Position numbers and translations under genes: made by a program
The notes under the pieces: model-generated
Told to the model about the DNA's origin: nothing
What the model saw: the letters and a program-made list of their open reading frames with translations, nothing else
The model's database searches: none
Origin: Micromonospora peucetia
GTDB taxonomy: Bacteria > Actinomycetota > Actinomycetes > Mycobacteriales > Micromonosporaceae
NCBI RefSeq assembly: GCF_900091625.1
Contig: NZ_FMIC01000002.1
Coordinates: 7,130,001 to 7,194,000 of the forward strand
Length of the DNA: 64,000 bases
Direction of reading: 5' to 3'
Shown here: piece by piece, positions 45,533-54,993 of the stretch
Layout: the number at the start of each line of letters is the position of its first letter
Position numbering within the stretch: position 1 is the first letter of the stretch

Positions 45533-46402
45533 ATGCGTCGTCTCCCACTCCCCCTGCTCCTGCTCGCCGCGCTGCTGCTCGGCCTGCCGGCACCCGCCCA
45601 CGCCGCCACCGACCACGGCGAGTCCACCCCCGACCACGACGCCGGCCGCGCCGCGGCCACGCTCGCGGAGATCCGCACCGCCGGCACCGCCTGGGGGCTC
45701 GACCCGGCCACCGGACGGATGACCCTGACCGTCGACGACACCGTCTCCGCCCGGGACGTGGCCGCGCTGCGGGCGACCGCCGCCCGGGCCGGCGCGCTGC
45801 TCCGCCGGGAGCCGGGTGCACTACGCATCCTCATCGCCGGCGGACAGGCGATCTACGCCGGCGGCGGGCGGTGCTCCCTCGGCGCCAACGTCCGCAGTGG
45901 CACCACCTACTACTTCGTCACCGCCGGCCACTGCACCACCGTCGCGTCCACCTGGTACGCCGACGGCGCGCAGAGCACCGTCCTCGGCACCCGGACGGGC
46001 AGCAGCTTCCCCGGCAACGACTACGGGCTGGTCCGCTACACCGGCCGGATCTCCCACCCCAGCGCCGTCTACACCTATCCCGGCCTGCTCACCGTCAACG
46101 GCGTCGGCAACGCGTACATCGGCCAGGCGGTCTGCCGCAGCGGTGCCACGACCGGAGTGCGCTGCGGCACGGTCACCGGGCTCAACGCGACCGTCAACTA
46201 CGCCCAGGGCAGCGTCTCCGGCCTGATCCGGACCAACATCTGTGCCGAGCCGGGCGACAGCGGCGGACCGCTCTACGTCGCCGCCACCGGGGTCATCCTC
46301 GGCATCCTCTCCGGCGGCAGCGGCAACTGCACCAGCGGCGGCACCACCTACTACCAGCCGATCACCGAGATCCTGGCCGCGTACGGCGTGACGATCCCCT
46401 GA
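45533..46402 (+). CDS. Secreted S1-family serine protease (streptogrisin-like)
   Basis: 289 residues from ATG 45533 (GGAGG upstream). Signal peptide [21 protein letters not shown]; a short pro-region about 25-105; then the chymotrypsin-fold domain starting near [15 protein letters not shown]. The triad is visible: TAGHC (His133), GNDYGLV (Asp163) and EPGDSGGPL (Ser243). The Cys pairs around His (C114/C134), C201/C211 and C237 match the alpha-lytic/streptogrisin disulfides. It degrades extracellular protein. Confidence 0.93.
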   Translation: MRRLPLPLLLLAALLLGLPAPAHAATDHGESTPDHDAGRAAATLAEIRTAGTAWGLDPATGRMTLTVDDTVSARDVAALRATAARAGALLRREPGALRILIAGGQAIYAGGGRCSLGANVRSGTTYYFVTAGHCTTVASTWYADGAQSTVLGTRTGSSFPGNDYGLVRYTGRISHPSAVYTYPGLLTVNGVGNAYIGQAVCRSGATTGVRCGTVTGLNATVNYAQGSVSGLIRTNICAEPGDSGGPLYVAATGVILGILSGGSGNCTSGGTTYYQPITEILAAYGVTIP

Positions 46403-46482
46403 CCTGGCCACCCGCGGGCCTGGCCCGACCCGCACGACGGGCCGGGCCCACCGGGGCCAGCCCCTGCCGGCTCGGAAAGGGG

Positions 46483-47559
46483 TCAGGCGGCCTGCGGGGT
46501 GAGGAGGTAGTCGTCGGCTTCGGCGCTCCACCGCAGGTCGACGACCCCGCTGGTGGCGGCCGCCTTGCAGAACTGGAGGAAGCTGCGGTAGCCCAGCTTC
46601 TTCTCGCTGAAGTCGGGCCGCGCCCGGCGCAGCTGGTTCTTGAGGCCGGAGAGGGCCACCGCCCCCTCTTCGCCGGCCAGGTCCGCCACCACCGAGCCGA
46701 GCAGCCCGAACGCGACCTCGCGGTCGCCGTGCTCGGGCAGGGAGACCTCGGGATCGCCCTTGGCGGGCCCCTCCGCCAACTCGACGACGTTGTGCTGGGC
46801 AAGGTGCCGCAGGAGTTCCCCGAAGGTGCGGAACCCGTAGTCGGACTCGCTGAACGTCGGGTCCTTGCGGAGCAGGGTGCGCTTCAACGTCGAGGCGGTC
46901 ACCTCGCCGCTGGAGCTGCCCTGGAGGCCGGCGACGGTCTGGGCCACGAGCACGGCGAGGGTGTCGACGTCCCGGGCGGCCTCCTCGGCCGCCGGCTGCG
47001 GCTCGGGCTCCTGCTCCAGCCGCGGTACGTCCGGGCTGGGCAGCCGGGCCGGGCGACCCCGCCGGGCGCGGGCCGGCGGGATGTCGACGCCCTCCAGCCG
47101 GTCGTAGTAGAGGAACTCGTCGCAGGCGGGCGGCAGCAGCGCCGAGGTCGACTTCTCCACCCCGACGCCGATGACCCGCTTGTTCAGCTCGCGCAGCTTG
47201 TGCACCAGCGGGGTGAAGTCGCTGTCGCCGGTGCAGATCACGAAGGTCGAGATGTAGCCCCGCTCGAAGGCCAACTCCACCGCGTCGACGGCCATCTTGA
47301 TGTCGGCGGCGTTCTTGCGCGACGCCCCCATCCGCTGGGGTATCTCGATGAGCTCGACGTGCGACCTGGTGAGCATCCGCCGGTCCTCGTCGAAGTACGA
47401 CCAGTCCGCGTACGCCCGGCGCACCACCACCCGGCCACGCTCGGCGAGGGCGTCGGCGATGGGACGCAGGTCGAAGGCCGCGCCGTCGAGATGGTCGCGT
47501 GCCCCCAGCGCGAGGTTCTCGTAGTCGAGGAACAGGGCGATTCGGTCCTCTTGATCCAC
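46483..47559 (-). CDS. NYN-domain protein with two LOTUS (OST-HTH) domains
   Basis: 358 residues. The PIN-like NYN nuclease fold has LFLDYENLALG (Asp12), KNAADIKMAVDAVE (Asp86) and TGDSDFTPLV (Asp112, Asp114), the metal-binding acidic set. Then come two winged-helix LOTUS modules, about 205-270 (STLKRTLLRKDPTFSESDYG, FRTFGELLRHLAQ) and about 290-358 (GLKNQLRRARPDFSEKKLGY, RSFLQFCKAAATSGV). LOTUS domains bind RNA or G-rich nucleic acids. Probably an RNA-targeting nuclease; the target is unknown. Start GTG 47559. Confidence 0.88.
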   Translation of the reverse strand: MDQEDRIALFLDYENLALGARDHLDGAAFDLRPIADALAERGRVVVRRAYADWSYFDEDRRMLTRSHVELIEIPQRMGASRKNAADIKMAVDAVELAFERGYISTFVICTGDSDFTPLVHKLRELNKRVIGVGVEKSTSALLPPACDEFLYYDRLEGVDIPPARARRGRPARLPSPDVPRLEQEPEPQPAAEEAARDVDTLAVLVAQTVAGLQGSSSGEVTASTLKRTLLRKDPTFSESDYGFRTFGELLRHLAQHNVVELAEGPAKGDPEVSLPEHGDREVAFGLLGSVVADLAGEEGAVALSGLKNQLRRARPDFSEKKLGYRSFLQFCKAAATSGVVDLRWSAEADDYLLTPQAA

Positions 47560-47658
47560 GCGACCACCCTACGCCGCCGCCGGGCCGACGACCGGCCACC
47601 CGGCGGGCCGCGGGCCGTGATTCTCCTGCTGGCCGGGCCGTCCGGGGCGGTACCGGGG

Positions 47659-47685
47659 GTAGTGCTGGGTATACCCCGGGACTAC
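47659..47685. promoter_or_regulatory. Palindrome before the two-component genes
   Basis: GTAGT-GCT-GGGTATACCC-CGGG-ACTAC: a perfect ten-base core with outer matching arms, 47 bases before the kinase start. Such sites often bind the cognate response regulator, so autoregulation is possible. Confidence 0.5.
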
Positions 47686-47732
47686 GCCCAGCCGGCTGGG
47701 GCGGCGATCCGGCCCGGACTAGCGTCTGCGGC

Positions 47733-49022
47733 ATGACCACAGCTCCACCCCCGCACCTGGCCGAGGCCCTGCGCCGGCCCGGCTACCTGCTCTCCGGCTG
47801 GCCGTGGCGGGCGCTCGCCTACGCGGTCACCACCGTGCCGATCGCGGGTGCGCTCTCGGTCGGGTTGCTCGTCGTCGGGGCACCGGTGCTGGTGGCCGTG
47901 AACTCCGTACGGCAGGGCCGTCCGGTCGAGCTTCCCCTCGTGCTCTTCCTGACCGTCGGCGCGCTGATGATCCTGGTGTCGGCCCCGATCGTGAGCATCG
48001 CGGTGACCACGGTCGAGCGACAGCGTCTGGGAATCGTGGATCCGCGCCCGGTGCCCGCGTACCGCTGGCAGGGCCTGGCCGCGCGGTACACCACCGCCGC
48101 CGCGTGGCGGGAGGTCGCCCACACGTTCTGGCTGGGCGGTCTCGTGCCGCTCGGGTACGCCGTGTTCACCCTGCTCGTGCTGCTCGACCTCACGCTGGTC
48201 GCCAGCCCCTGGCTGGCCAACGTCGACGACGAGGTCATCGTGATCTGGAACACCATCGACACGCCCGGTCAGGCCGTCCCGTACGCCGTCGTCGGGGTGC
48301 TGCTCCTCCCGGCGCTCACGTACGGGCTCGGCGTGCTCGCCGCGGTCCAGGGCGCGGTGGCCCGGTGGCTGCTCGCCCGGCCCGCCGACGGAGCGGCGCT
48401 GCGGGAGATCAACCGCTCGCGGGCCCGGCTCGTGGACACGTACGAGGCCGAACGCCGCCGCATCGAGCGCGACATCCACGACGGCGCACAGCCCCGGCTG
48501 ACCAGCCTCACCCTCCAGTTGGGCCTGGCCCGGCTGGACGTGCCCGAGGACTCCCCCGCCGCCGCTCCGCTCGCTGTCGCGCACGACCAGGCCAGGAACC
48601 TGATGGTCGAGCTCCGACAGATCGTGCAGGGCATCCGCCCACAGAGCCTCACCGACCTCGGCCTGGCCGGCGCGGTACGGGAGTTGGCCGGCGAGGCGAC
48701 CATCCCGGTCACCGTCCACGCCGACCTCGGGCAGCCACTGCCCGAACTCGTCGAGAGCACCGCCTACTTCGTGGTGTCCGAGTCGCTGAGCAACGTCCTC
48801 CGGCATTCCGGGGCGACCCGGGCCGAGGTCCGGCTCGCCCTGGCCGGCGGCGAACTCGTCGTGGAGGTCTCCGACGACGGTCACGGCGGCGCCGACCCGG
48901 CGCGGGGCACCGGCCTGACCGGTCTCGCCGACCGGGTCGCCGCGGCCGGCGGGCGGCTGCTGCTCGCCAGTCCGCCCGGCGGCCCTACTCTCGTACGCGT
49001 GGAACTGCCGTGCCACCGATGA
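47733..49022 (+). CDS. Sensor histidine kinase (HisKA_3/NarL-type partner)
   Basis: 429 residues. The N-terminal sensor region has several membrane spans (LAYAVTTVPIAGALSVGLLV, FLTVGALMILVSAPIV, YAVFTLLVLLDLTLVAS, VVGVLLLPALTYGLGVLAAV). The dimerisation helix EAERRRIERDIHDGAQPRL carries the phospho-His. The HATPase shows NVLRHSGATRAEVRL (N box), VSDDGHGG (D box) and GTGLTGLADRVAAAGG (G box). It autophosphorylates and passes the phosphate to the regulator encoded next (ATGA overlap). The stimulus is unknown. Confidence 0.92.
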   Translation: MTTAPPPHLAEALRRPGYLLSGWPWRALAYAVTTVPIAGALSVGLLVVGAPVLVAVNSVRQGRPVELPLVLFLTVGALMILVSAPIVSIAVTTVERQRLGIVDPRPVPAYRWQGLAARYTTAAAWREVAHTFWLGGLVPLGYAVFTLLVLLDLTLVASPWLANVDDEVIVIWNTIDTPGQAVPYAVVGVLLLPALTYGLGVLAAVQGAVARWLLARPADGAALREINRSRARLVDTYEAERRRIERDIHDGAQPRLTSLTLQLGLARLDVPEDSPAAAPLAVAHDQARNLMVELRQIVQGIRPQSLTDLGLAGAVRELAGEATIPVTVHADLGQPLPELVESTAYFVVSESLSNVLRHSGATRAEVRLALAGGELVVEVSDDGHGGADPARGTGLTGLADRVAAAGGRLLLASPPGGPTLVRVELPCHR

Positions 49023-49723
49023 CGCGGGTCGTGCTCGCCGAGGACGAGGTCCTCCTGCGCGAGGGCCTCGTCGGCCTGCTGGCCAGGTTCGGCTTCGAGG
49101 TGGTCGCCGCCGTCGGCTCGGCTCCGGCGCTGCGGGAGGCGGCCCGGGCGCACCAGCCCGACCTGGTGGTGACCGATATCCGGATGCCGCCCGGCCTCCA
49201 CGACGACGGCCTGCGCGCCGCCGTCGCCCTGCGCGCCGAGCGTCCCGGGCTCGCGGTCATGGTGCTGAGCCAGCACGTGCAGGCCGAGTACGCCTCGGCC
49301 CTCCTGGCCAGCGGCGACGGCCGCGGCGTCGGCTACCTGCTCAAGGACCGGGTCGCCGAGGTGACCGAGTTCGCCGGCCAACTGCGCACGGTCGCCGGCG
49401 GCGGCACGGTCGTCGACCCCGACGTGGTACGGCGACTGCTGCACCGCCCGCGCGATCCGCTCGAGGCGCTGTCTCCCCGCGAGCGGGAGGTGCTGATGCT
49501 TGTCGCCGAGGGCCACTCCAACGCCGCCATCGCGGCGAAGCTGCACGTCACCGAGGCGGCCATCGGCAAGCACATCGGCAACGTCCTGGCCAAGCTCGGC
49601 CTGCCGCCCAGCGACGACACCAACCGCCGGGTGGTGGCGGCTCTGACCTATCTGGGGGCCGGCGGATCATTCGCGACCGGTACCGGCGGGAGTCCCGGCC
49701 CGTCCGGCGGCCCGGGGGCGTAG
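49019..49723 (+). CDS. LuxR/NarL-type response regulator
   Basis: 234 residues. The receiver has VVLAEDEVLLRE and the phospho-accepting Asp in DLVVTDIRMPPG (about D53), with VMVLSQH and YLLKDRV switch residues. The C-terminal helix-turn-helix LSPREREVLMLVAEGHSNAAIA is LuxR-type. It overlaps the kinase gene by four bases, so it is its partner; an upstream palindrome suggests autoregulation. A Gly/Pro/Ser-rich tail follows the DNA-binding domain. Confidence 0.93.
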   Translation: MTRVVLAEDEVLLREGLVGLLARFGFEVVAAVGSAPALREAARAHQPDLVVTDIRMPPGLHDDGLRAAVALRAERPGLAVMVLSQHVQAEYASALLASGDGRGVGYLLKDRVAEVTEFAGQLRTVAGGGTVVDPDVVRRLLHRPRDPLEALSPREREVLMLVAEGHSNAAIAAKLHVTEAAIGKHIGNVLAKLGLPPSDDTNRRVVAALTYLGAGGSFATGTGGSPGPSGGPGA

Positions 49724-49792
49724 ACCGGTCGCGCCGAAATTTGCGCTCCCGATCTCCCGGCGTTCACGCCCGCACCGCTAGCATCGCTGCTC

Positions 49793-51007
49793 ATGAATAC
49801 GAAGAGCAGTATCCGCTCGGGGCCCAGAAGGCTGGCGATGGCGTTCGCGCTGGTCGTCGTGCTGGTGGCCCCCGTGGCGGTGACGGCGGCGGCGTCAGCC
49901 GCCACCACCCTGACCGTCGCCCAGGCGCTCGCCGCGCAGGACGGTCGGAACGCGACCGTGACCGGCTACGTCATCGGCCAACCGACCAGCGCCACGACCG
50001 TGCTCAGGTCAGGCTTCACCTCGGACACCGCGATCGCGATCGCCGACACGGCCGCCGAGACCGGCGCGAGCAGGATGCTCTACGTCCAGGTCAGCGCCGC
50101 CTACCGGAGCACCTTCGGGCTGCTCACCAACCCGGGCCTGCGGGGCCAGCGGATCACCACCACCGGCACGCTGACCGCCTACTTCAGCCACGGCGGCCTG
50201 AAGAACCCGACGGCGATGACCCTCGGCGGCACCACGCCCTCGCCGAGCCAGTCGCCGACCCCGGTGCCGACCCAGTCACCGACGCCGGTGCCGACCCCGA
50301 CCACACCCGGTGGCGACTACGACTCCACCTACTACGCCACGGCGATCGGCAAGTCCGGCACGGCGCTGCGCGGCTCGCTGCACTCGATCATCAAGGTGCA
50401 GACGAAGCTCTCCTACGACCAGGTGTGGGAGGCGCTGCGGGACACCGACCAGGACCCGGCCAACAGCAGCAACGTCATCCTGCTCTACACCGGGCGGTCC
50501 CAGAGCAAGACCAGTAACGGCGGCGGCGTCAACGACTGGAACCGCGAGCACGTCTGGGCCAAGTCGCACGGCGACTTCGGCACCGCGACCGGCCCGGGCA
50601 CCGACGTGCACCACCTGCGGCCGACCGATGTCTCGGTCAACTCGACGCGCGGCAACAAGGACTTCGACACCGGCGGCAGCCCCGTCGCCGAGGCGCCGGG
50701 CTGCTACACCGACGCCGACTCGTGGGAGCCGCGCAACGCGGTCAAGGGCGACGTGGCCCGCATGATCATGTACATGGCGATCCGGTACGAGGGCACCGAC
50801 GGCTGGCCCAACCTGGAGCTGAACCAGTCGGTCAACAACGGCAGCGCGCCGTACCACGGCAAGATGTCGGTGCTGCTCCAGTGGAACCAGGCCGACCCGC
50901 CGGACACCTTCGAGAAGCGCCGCAACCAGCGGATCTACGAGCGCTGGCAGGGCAACCGGAACCCGTTCGTCGACCACCCGGAGTGGGCGACCGCAATCTG
51001 GGGCTGA
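49793..51007 (+). CDS. Secreted endonuclease I (EndA/NucM-like)
   Basis: 404 residues. The signal peptide runs about 10-37 (LAMAFALVVVLVAPVAVTAA). An OB-like DUF6359 domain follows (about 40-145; VAQALAAQDGRNATVTGYVI). A Thr/Pro/Ser linker (SPTPVPTQSPTPVPTPTT) leads to the endonuclease I domain with WNREHVWAKSHGDF, GTDVHHLRPTDVSVN and STRGNKDFDTGG, the family's His-Asn metal site. It cleaves extracellular DNA or RNA for nutrition. Confidence 0.9.
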   Translation: MNTKSSIRSGPRRLAMAFALVVVLVAPVAVTAAASAATTLTVAQALAAQDGRNATVTGYVIGQPTSATTVLRSGFTSDTAIAIADTAAETGASRMLYVQVSAAYRSTFGLLTNPGLRGQRITTTGTLTAYFSHGGLKNPTAMTLGGTTPSPSQSPTPVPTQSPTPVPTPTTPGGDYDSTYYATAIGKSGTALRGSLHSIIKVQTKLSYDQVWEALRDTDQDPANSSNVILLYTGRSQSKTSNGGGVNDWNREHVWAKSHGDFGTATGPGTDVHHLRPTDVSVNSTRGNKDFDTGGSPVAEAPGCYTDADSWEPRNAVKGDVARMIMYMAIRYEGTDGWPNLELNQSVNNGSAPYHGKMSVLLQWNQADPPDTFEKRRNQRIYERWQGNRNPFVDHPEWATAIWG

Positions 51008-51263
51008 TCCGCCACACCGAGGTGTCGCCGCCGGTCCTCCCGTTGGGGGGACCGGCCAACCGGGTAGGCGGTTCCGCTGCCACGCGTCGTCGGCGGCGCT
51101 CCAGAGCCGGGTCGCCAAGCTCGCCCAGCGTCGTGACTTCGTCCTCGAACCGGGCCACACGGGCCGTCACCCACGCGGCGGACGCCTCCGGTGACGGTGG
51201 GGTGTAGCAGCGCCCCGAGGGGGTATCCCGCGCGGTCAGGATCCGTCGGGCAGGGAGGTCGCG

Positions 51264-51760
51264 GTGGAGAGTCGGGCCAAGGCACTGGGCCACGGGATCC
51301 ATCCCATGATGATCGTTTTCCCGCTGGGGCTGTTCCCACGGCGGTGATCTTCGACATCCTGTACCTGATCACGGACCGCGCCGGATTCCAGATCTCCGCC
51401 GCGTACACCATCGGCGCCGGCGTCATCGGCGGCCTCGTCGCCGCCGTCTTCGGCTTCACGGACTGGCGGGGCATCCCGGCCGGCACCCGCGCCAAGCGGG
51501 TCGGCGCGATCCACGGCATCGGCAACGTCGTCGTCGTGCTGCTGTTCGCGGTGAGCTGGTTGGTACGGGCGTCCGCGGTGAACTGGGAGCCGAGCGTCCT
51601 GGCCCTGGTCTGCAGCTTCGCGGGCATCATCCTGTCCGGGATGACGGCCTGGCTCGGCGGCGAACTGGTCGAGCGGCTGGGCATCGGGGTCAGCGACGAC
51701 GCCGGCGTCAACGCGTCGAGTTCCCTGTCCCGTCGTCCCACGGGCCGCGCCCGCGCCTGA
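51264..51760 (+). pseudogene. DUF2231-type membrane protein, frameshifted
   Basis: A GTG start at 51264 with GGGAGGTC before it gives VESRAKALGHGIHPMMIVFP then LGLF, the normal DUF2231 N-terminus, but this frame stops at 51345. The rest (PTAVIFDILYLITDRAGFQI, then VIGGLVAAVFGFTDWRGIP and a third span) continues in the next frame to 51760. One C missing from the run at 51335-51337 would restore a full protein of about 165 residues. Either a recent mutation or a sequencing or assembly slip in a C run. Confidence 0.75.
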
Positions 51761-51821
51761 CCGGTCCGCCCGTGCCGGCCGAGGAGGTCCTGGCCGGTCA
51801 GGTCGGTCGGCCCCGGGATCG

Positions 51822-52985
51822 TCACCGCGCACCGGTGGGTGCCGGGACGAACGGCAGGTTCCTCGGTTCCACCGGCTCGGGCCCGCCGGCCGGGTGTCGC
51901 CACAGCCCGCGCTCGCGCAGGATCGGCAGCACACCCTCACCGAACCAGTACGCCTCCTCCAGGTGCGGGTGGCCGGAGAGGATGAACTCGTCCAGGCCGA
52001 GCGCGTGGTACTCGGCGATCCGGTCGGCCACCTCCGTGTGGCTGCCGACCAGCGCCGTGCCGGCGCCGCCCCGGACCAGACCGAACCCGGCCCACAGGTT
52101 GGGCGCGACCTCCAGGCCGTCGCGGGAGCCTCCGTGCAGGTCGAGCATCCGGCGCTGTCCCTCGGACTCGCTGCCGCGCAGCCCCTCCTGGGCGGCTCGG
52201 AGGTCGGACTCGGCGATGCCGTCCAGCAGCCGGCGGGCCTGCGCCCACGCCTCCTCGGCGGTGTCCCGGGTGATGACGTGCAGCCGGATGCCGAAGCGCA
52301 GCTCGCGGCCGGCCTGCGCGGCCAGCTCGCGGACCCGGTCGAGCTTGCCGGCCACCTGGGCCGGTGGCTCGCCCCAGGTGAGGTAGACGTCGCTGTGCCG
52401 CACCGCCACCGGCAGCGCGGCTGCGGAGGATCCGCCGAAGTAGATCGGCGGGACCGGGTCGGGCAGCCGGCTCAGTCGGCCTCGCTCGATCCGCAGGTGC
52501 CCGCCGGTGTGGTCCACCGTCTCGCCGCGCCACAGCGCCCGCACGATGTGCAGGAACTCGTCGGTGCGCGCGTACCGGGCGTCCTTGTCCAGGAAGTCGC
52601 CGTAGGCGCGCTGCTCCTGGGACTCGCCGCCGGTGACCACGTTGACCAGCAGCCGGCCGCCGGAGAGCCGCTGGAACGTCGAGGCCATCTGCGCGGCCAG
52701 CGCGGGCGTGAGCAGGCCGGGCCGGAAGGCGACCAGGAATTTCAGCCGCTCGGTCACCTCGGTGAGCATCGCGGTGCTCAGCCAGGCGTCCTCGCACCAG
52801 GCGCCGGTCGGCGTGAGCGCGCCGACGAAGCCGAGCTGCTCGGCGGTCCGCGCGATCTGGCCGAGGTAGGCGACGGTTGCCGGACGGGCGCCGCCGGCCG
52901 TGCCGACCGGCACGCCGTGGCCTCCGCCGACGATGTCCCGGCTGTCGCCGTAGGTGGGCAGGAACCAGTGGAAGGTGAGGGCCAT
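51822..52985 (-). CDS. ssuD: FMNH2-dependent alkanesulfonate monooxygenase (LLM family)
   Basis: 387 residues. The luciferase-like TIM barrel starts ALTFHWFLPTYGDSRDIVGG. RLKFLVAFRPGLLTPALAAQ, GGRLLVNVVTGGESQEQRAY and YLTWGEPPAQVAGKL are diagnostic of SsuD, and GLDEFILSGHPHLEEAYWFG forms the C-terminal helix region. It releases sulfite from C2 and longer alkanesulfonates, using reduced flavin from a separate reductase. Divergent from ssuA, with a sulfur-linked palindrome between them. GGAGG lies ten bases before the ATG. Confidence 0.93.
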   Translation of the reverse strand: MALTFHWFLPTYGDSRDIVGGGHGVPVGTAGGARPATVAYLGQIARTAEQLGFVGALTPTGAWCEDAWLSTAMLTEVTERLKFLVAFRPGLLTPALAAQMASTFQRLSGGRLLVNVVTGGESQEQRAYGDFLDKDARYARTDEFLHIVRALWRGETVDHTGGHLRIERGRLSRLPDPVPPIYFGGSSAAALPVAVRHSDVYLTWGEPPAQVAGKLDRVRELAAQAGRELRFGIRLHVITRDTAEEAWAQARRLLDGIAESDLRAAQEGLRGSESEGQRRMLDLHGGSRDGLEVAPNLWAGFGLVRGGAGTALVGSHTEVADRIAEYHALGLDEFILSGHPHLEEAYWFGEGVLPILRERGLWRHPAGGPEPVEPRNLPFVPAPTGAR

Positions 52986-53095
52986 CCGGATCTTTCCTCC
53001 AGTACGCGGCGGAAGCGGGTGCGGCGGGGCGCCCGGCGGGCAGCCGGACGCCTCCTGAGGGGTGGGACGATTGCGGGGACAGCCTACCCATAAAA

Positions 53096-53112
53096 CCTAT
53101 CGGGTTAGTAGG
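53096..53112. promoter_or_regulatory. Palindrome in the ssuD-ssuA divergent promoter
   Basis: CCTATCGGGTTAGTAGG. It matches the palindrome at 58861-58877 (read in the opposite direction, CCTACTGGTTAAGTAGG) at 13 of 17 positions. An outer pair AGCCTAC/GTAGGCT (53081-53087 and 53108-53114) brackets it. Both sites sit upstream of sulfur-metabolism genes, so this may be the operator of a shared sulfur regulator. Confidence 0.6.
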
Positions 53113-53176
53113 CTTCATTCTCGCCGGCCGCTGTCGGAGCCGTCACATCCCCAGGCCCATCCCCGTAGGAGCTGTC

Positions 53177-54160
53177 ATGCGTACCCCTGGAACGGTCTTC
53201 TCCCGCCGACACCGCCCGGTGACGGCCCTGCTCATCGCCCTGGCGCTGGTCGCGGCCACCGGGGTCAGCGCCTGCGGCGGCGGGAGCGCGAACGCCGGCG
53301 ACGGCGACACCGGACCGCTGCGGATCGGCTACCAGCGATTCGGCGGACTGAGCCTGGTCAAGGCCCGCAACGCCGCCCCCGACGTGGAGTGGGCGCTGTT
53401 CGAGAGCGGGCCGGCGCTGACCGAGGCGCTCAAGGCCGGCTCGATCGACATCGGACAGGTCGGCGAGGCGCCGCCTGTCTTCGCCGCGGCGGGGAAGATC
53501 CCGTTCTCCGTCATCGGCACCTCGGCACCCGTCCCGCAGGGCGAGGCGGTGCTGGTCAAGGACGCCAGCGGCTACCGCAGCTTCGCCGACCTGAGGGGGA
53601 AGACCGTGGCCCTCAACAAGGGCTCCAACGTGCACTGGCTCCTCGTCCGCCTGCTGGAGGCGAACAAGATGACGTTGGACGACATCAACGTCAAGTATCT
53701 CAAGCCCGCCGAGGGGCGGCCCGCGTTCGACAACGGGCAGGTCGACGCCTGGATCATCTGGGACCCGTACTTCGCCCTCGCCGAGCAGCCCGGAGTCCGG
53801 GTGCTCGCCGACGCGACCGGCCTCGCCAGCAACCGCGAGTACGTGTTGGCCTCCCCGGACGCCGTGCGGGACCGGCCGGACGACATCCGGGCCTTCCTGC
53901 GGACGTACCGCACCGTGACCGACTGGGGCATCGCCAATCCCGACGAGCGGGCCCGCACCCTCGCGCCCGAGTTGAAGATCGCGGAGGACGTCACCGGCCG
54001 CGCCCTGCTCCGCAGCGCCAAGCCCCTGGCCCCGGTCACCCCGGCCATCGGCGACGAACTCCAGGCGATCGCGGACGGCTTCGTCGCGCTGAAGCTCATC
54101 CCGGGGCCGGTCGACATCCGGGGCCGCGTCGACGATCGCTTCAACGAGGTCCTCCAGTGA
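53177..54160 (+). CDS. ssuA: Aliphatic-sulfonate ABC transporter, substrate-binding lipoprotein
   Basis: 327 residues. A lipoprotein signal (TALLIALALVAATGVSACG, Cys33) anchors it outside the membrane. It has the SsuA/TauA fold: IGYQRFGGLSLVKARN, ALKAGSIDIGQVGEAPP, VALNKGSNVHWLLV, then DNGQVDAWIIWDPYFALAEQ, the conserved W-D-P-Y face. It captures organosulfonates for the SsuCB pump. It overlaps ssuC by four bases (GTGA). Confidence 0.92.
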   Translation: MRTPGTVFSRRHRPVTALLIALALVAATGVSACGGGSANAGDGDTGPLRIGYQRFGGLSLVKARNAAPDVEWALFESGPALTEALKAGSIDIGQVGEAPPVFAAAGKIPFSVIGTSAPVPQGEAVLVKDASGYRSFADLRGKTVALNKGSNVHWLLVRLLEANKMTLDDINVKYLKPAEGRPAFDNGQVDAWIIWDPYFALAEQPGVRVLADATGLASNREYVLASPDAVRDRPDDIRAFLRTYRTVTDWGIANPDERARTLAPELKIAEDVTGRALLRSAKPLAPVTPAIGDELQAIADGFVALKLIPGPVDIRGRVDDRFNEVLQ

Positions 54161-54993
54161 GCCGTACGACGCTGGCCGACACTCCCGTCCCCGTCACCGT
54201 GACCGCACCGGTGACGCCCCCGCGATCCCGGCGGCCGGCCCGCCGGTGGTGGCGGCTCGTCAGCCCGGTCCTGCTGGTCCTGTGCTGGGAACTGGCCGCC
54301 CGGGCCGGGCTGCTGGCGCCCGAGAAGCTGCCCGCGCCGAGCGACGTGCTGGCCACCGGATGGCGGCTGTCCCGCGACGGCACCCTGACCACCCACCTGC
54401 TCGACTCGCTCACCCGCGCCGGCGCCGGCCTGCTCGTCGGCGGCGGGCTCGCGCTGCTGCTCGGCACCGTGGCGGGACTGCTACGGCTCGGCGACGACCT
54501 CGTCGACCCGCCGGTGCAGATGGCCCGGATGCTGCCCCACCTGGGCCTGGTCCCGCTGCTGATCATCTGGGTCGGCATCGGCGAGTCGCTCAAGATCAGC
54601 CTGGTCGCCCTGGGCGCGTTCTTCCCGATCTACTTCAACACCTACGCCGGCATCCGGGACATCGACGAACGCCTCGTCGAGGCGGCCCGGACGTGCGGGC
54701 TGGGGCAGGCGGCCCGGCTGCGCCACGTGGTGTTGCCCGGCGCGCTGCCCGCCCTCTTTCTCGGCCTGCGGCTGGCGATCGGGGCGGCCTGGCTCAGCCT
54801 GGTCGTCGGCGAGCAGGTCAACGCCCAGACCGGGATCGGCTTCCTGATGATGGAGGCGCGGGAGTTCAGCCAGACCGACGTGGTCGTGCTCGGCCTGCTG
54901 ATCTACGCGCTGCTCGGCCTGGCGTCCGACCTGGCGCTGCGGGTCGCGGAGAGGAGGACGCTGACATGGCGTCGCGGACTGCGGGCGACCTGA
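54157..54993 (+). CDS. ssuC: Aliphatic-sulfonate ABC transporter, permease
   Basis: 278 residues from GTG 54157. About six spans with the BPD-transport EAA loop EAARTCGLGQAARLRHVVLP, which contacts the ATPase. PHLGLVPLLIIWVGIGESLK and SLVVGEQVNAQTGIGFLMM match SsuC/TauC. It imports sulfonates through the plasma membrane. It sits between ssuA and ssuB in one operon and overlaps ssuB by 28 bases. Confidence 0.92.
   Translation: MSRTTLADTPVPVTVTAPVTPPRSRRPARRWWRLVSPVLLVLCWELAARAGLLAPEKLPAPSDVLATGWRLSRDGTLTTHLLDSLTRAGAGLLVGGGLALLLGTVAGLLRLGDDLVDPPVQMARMLPHLGLVPLLIIWVGIGESLKISLVALGAFFPIYFNTYAGIRDIDERLVEAARTCGLGQAARLRHVVLPGALPALFLGLRLAIGAAWLSLVVGEQVNAQTGIGFLMMEAREFSQTDVVVLGLLIYALLGLASDLALRVAERRTLTWRRGLRAT

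Noticed and set aside
51008..51263. Possible minus-strand coding fragment between the endonuclease I and DUF2231 genes
   Set aside because: A short run looks protein-like but has no start with a ribosome site, no family match and continues antisense into the endonuclease gene.
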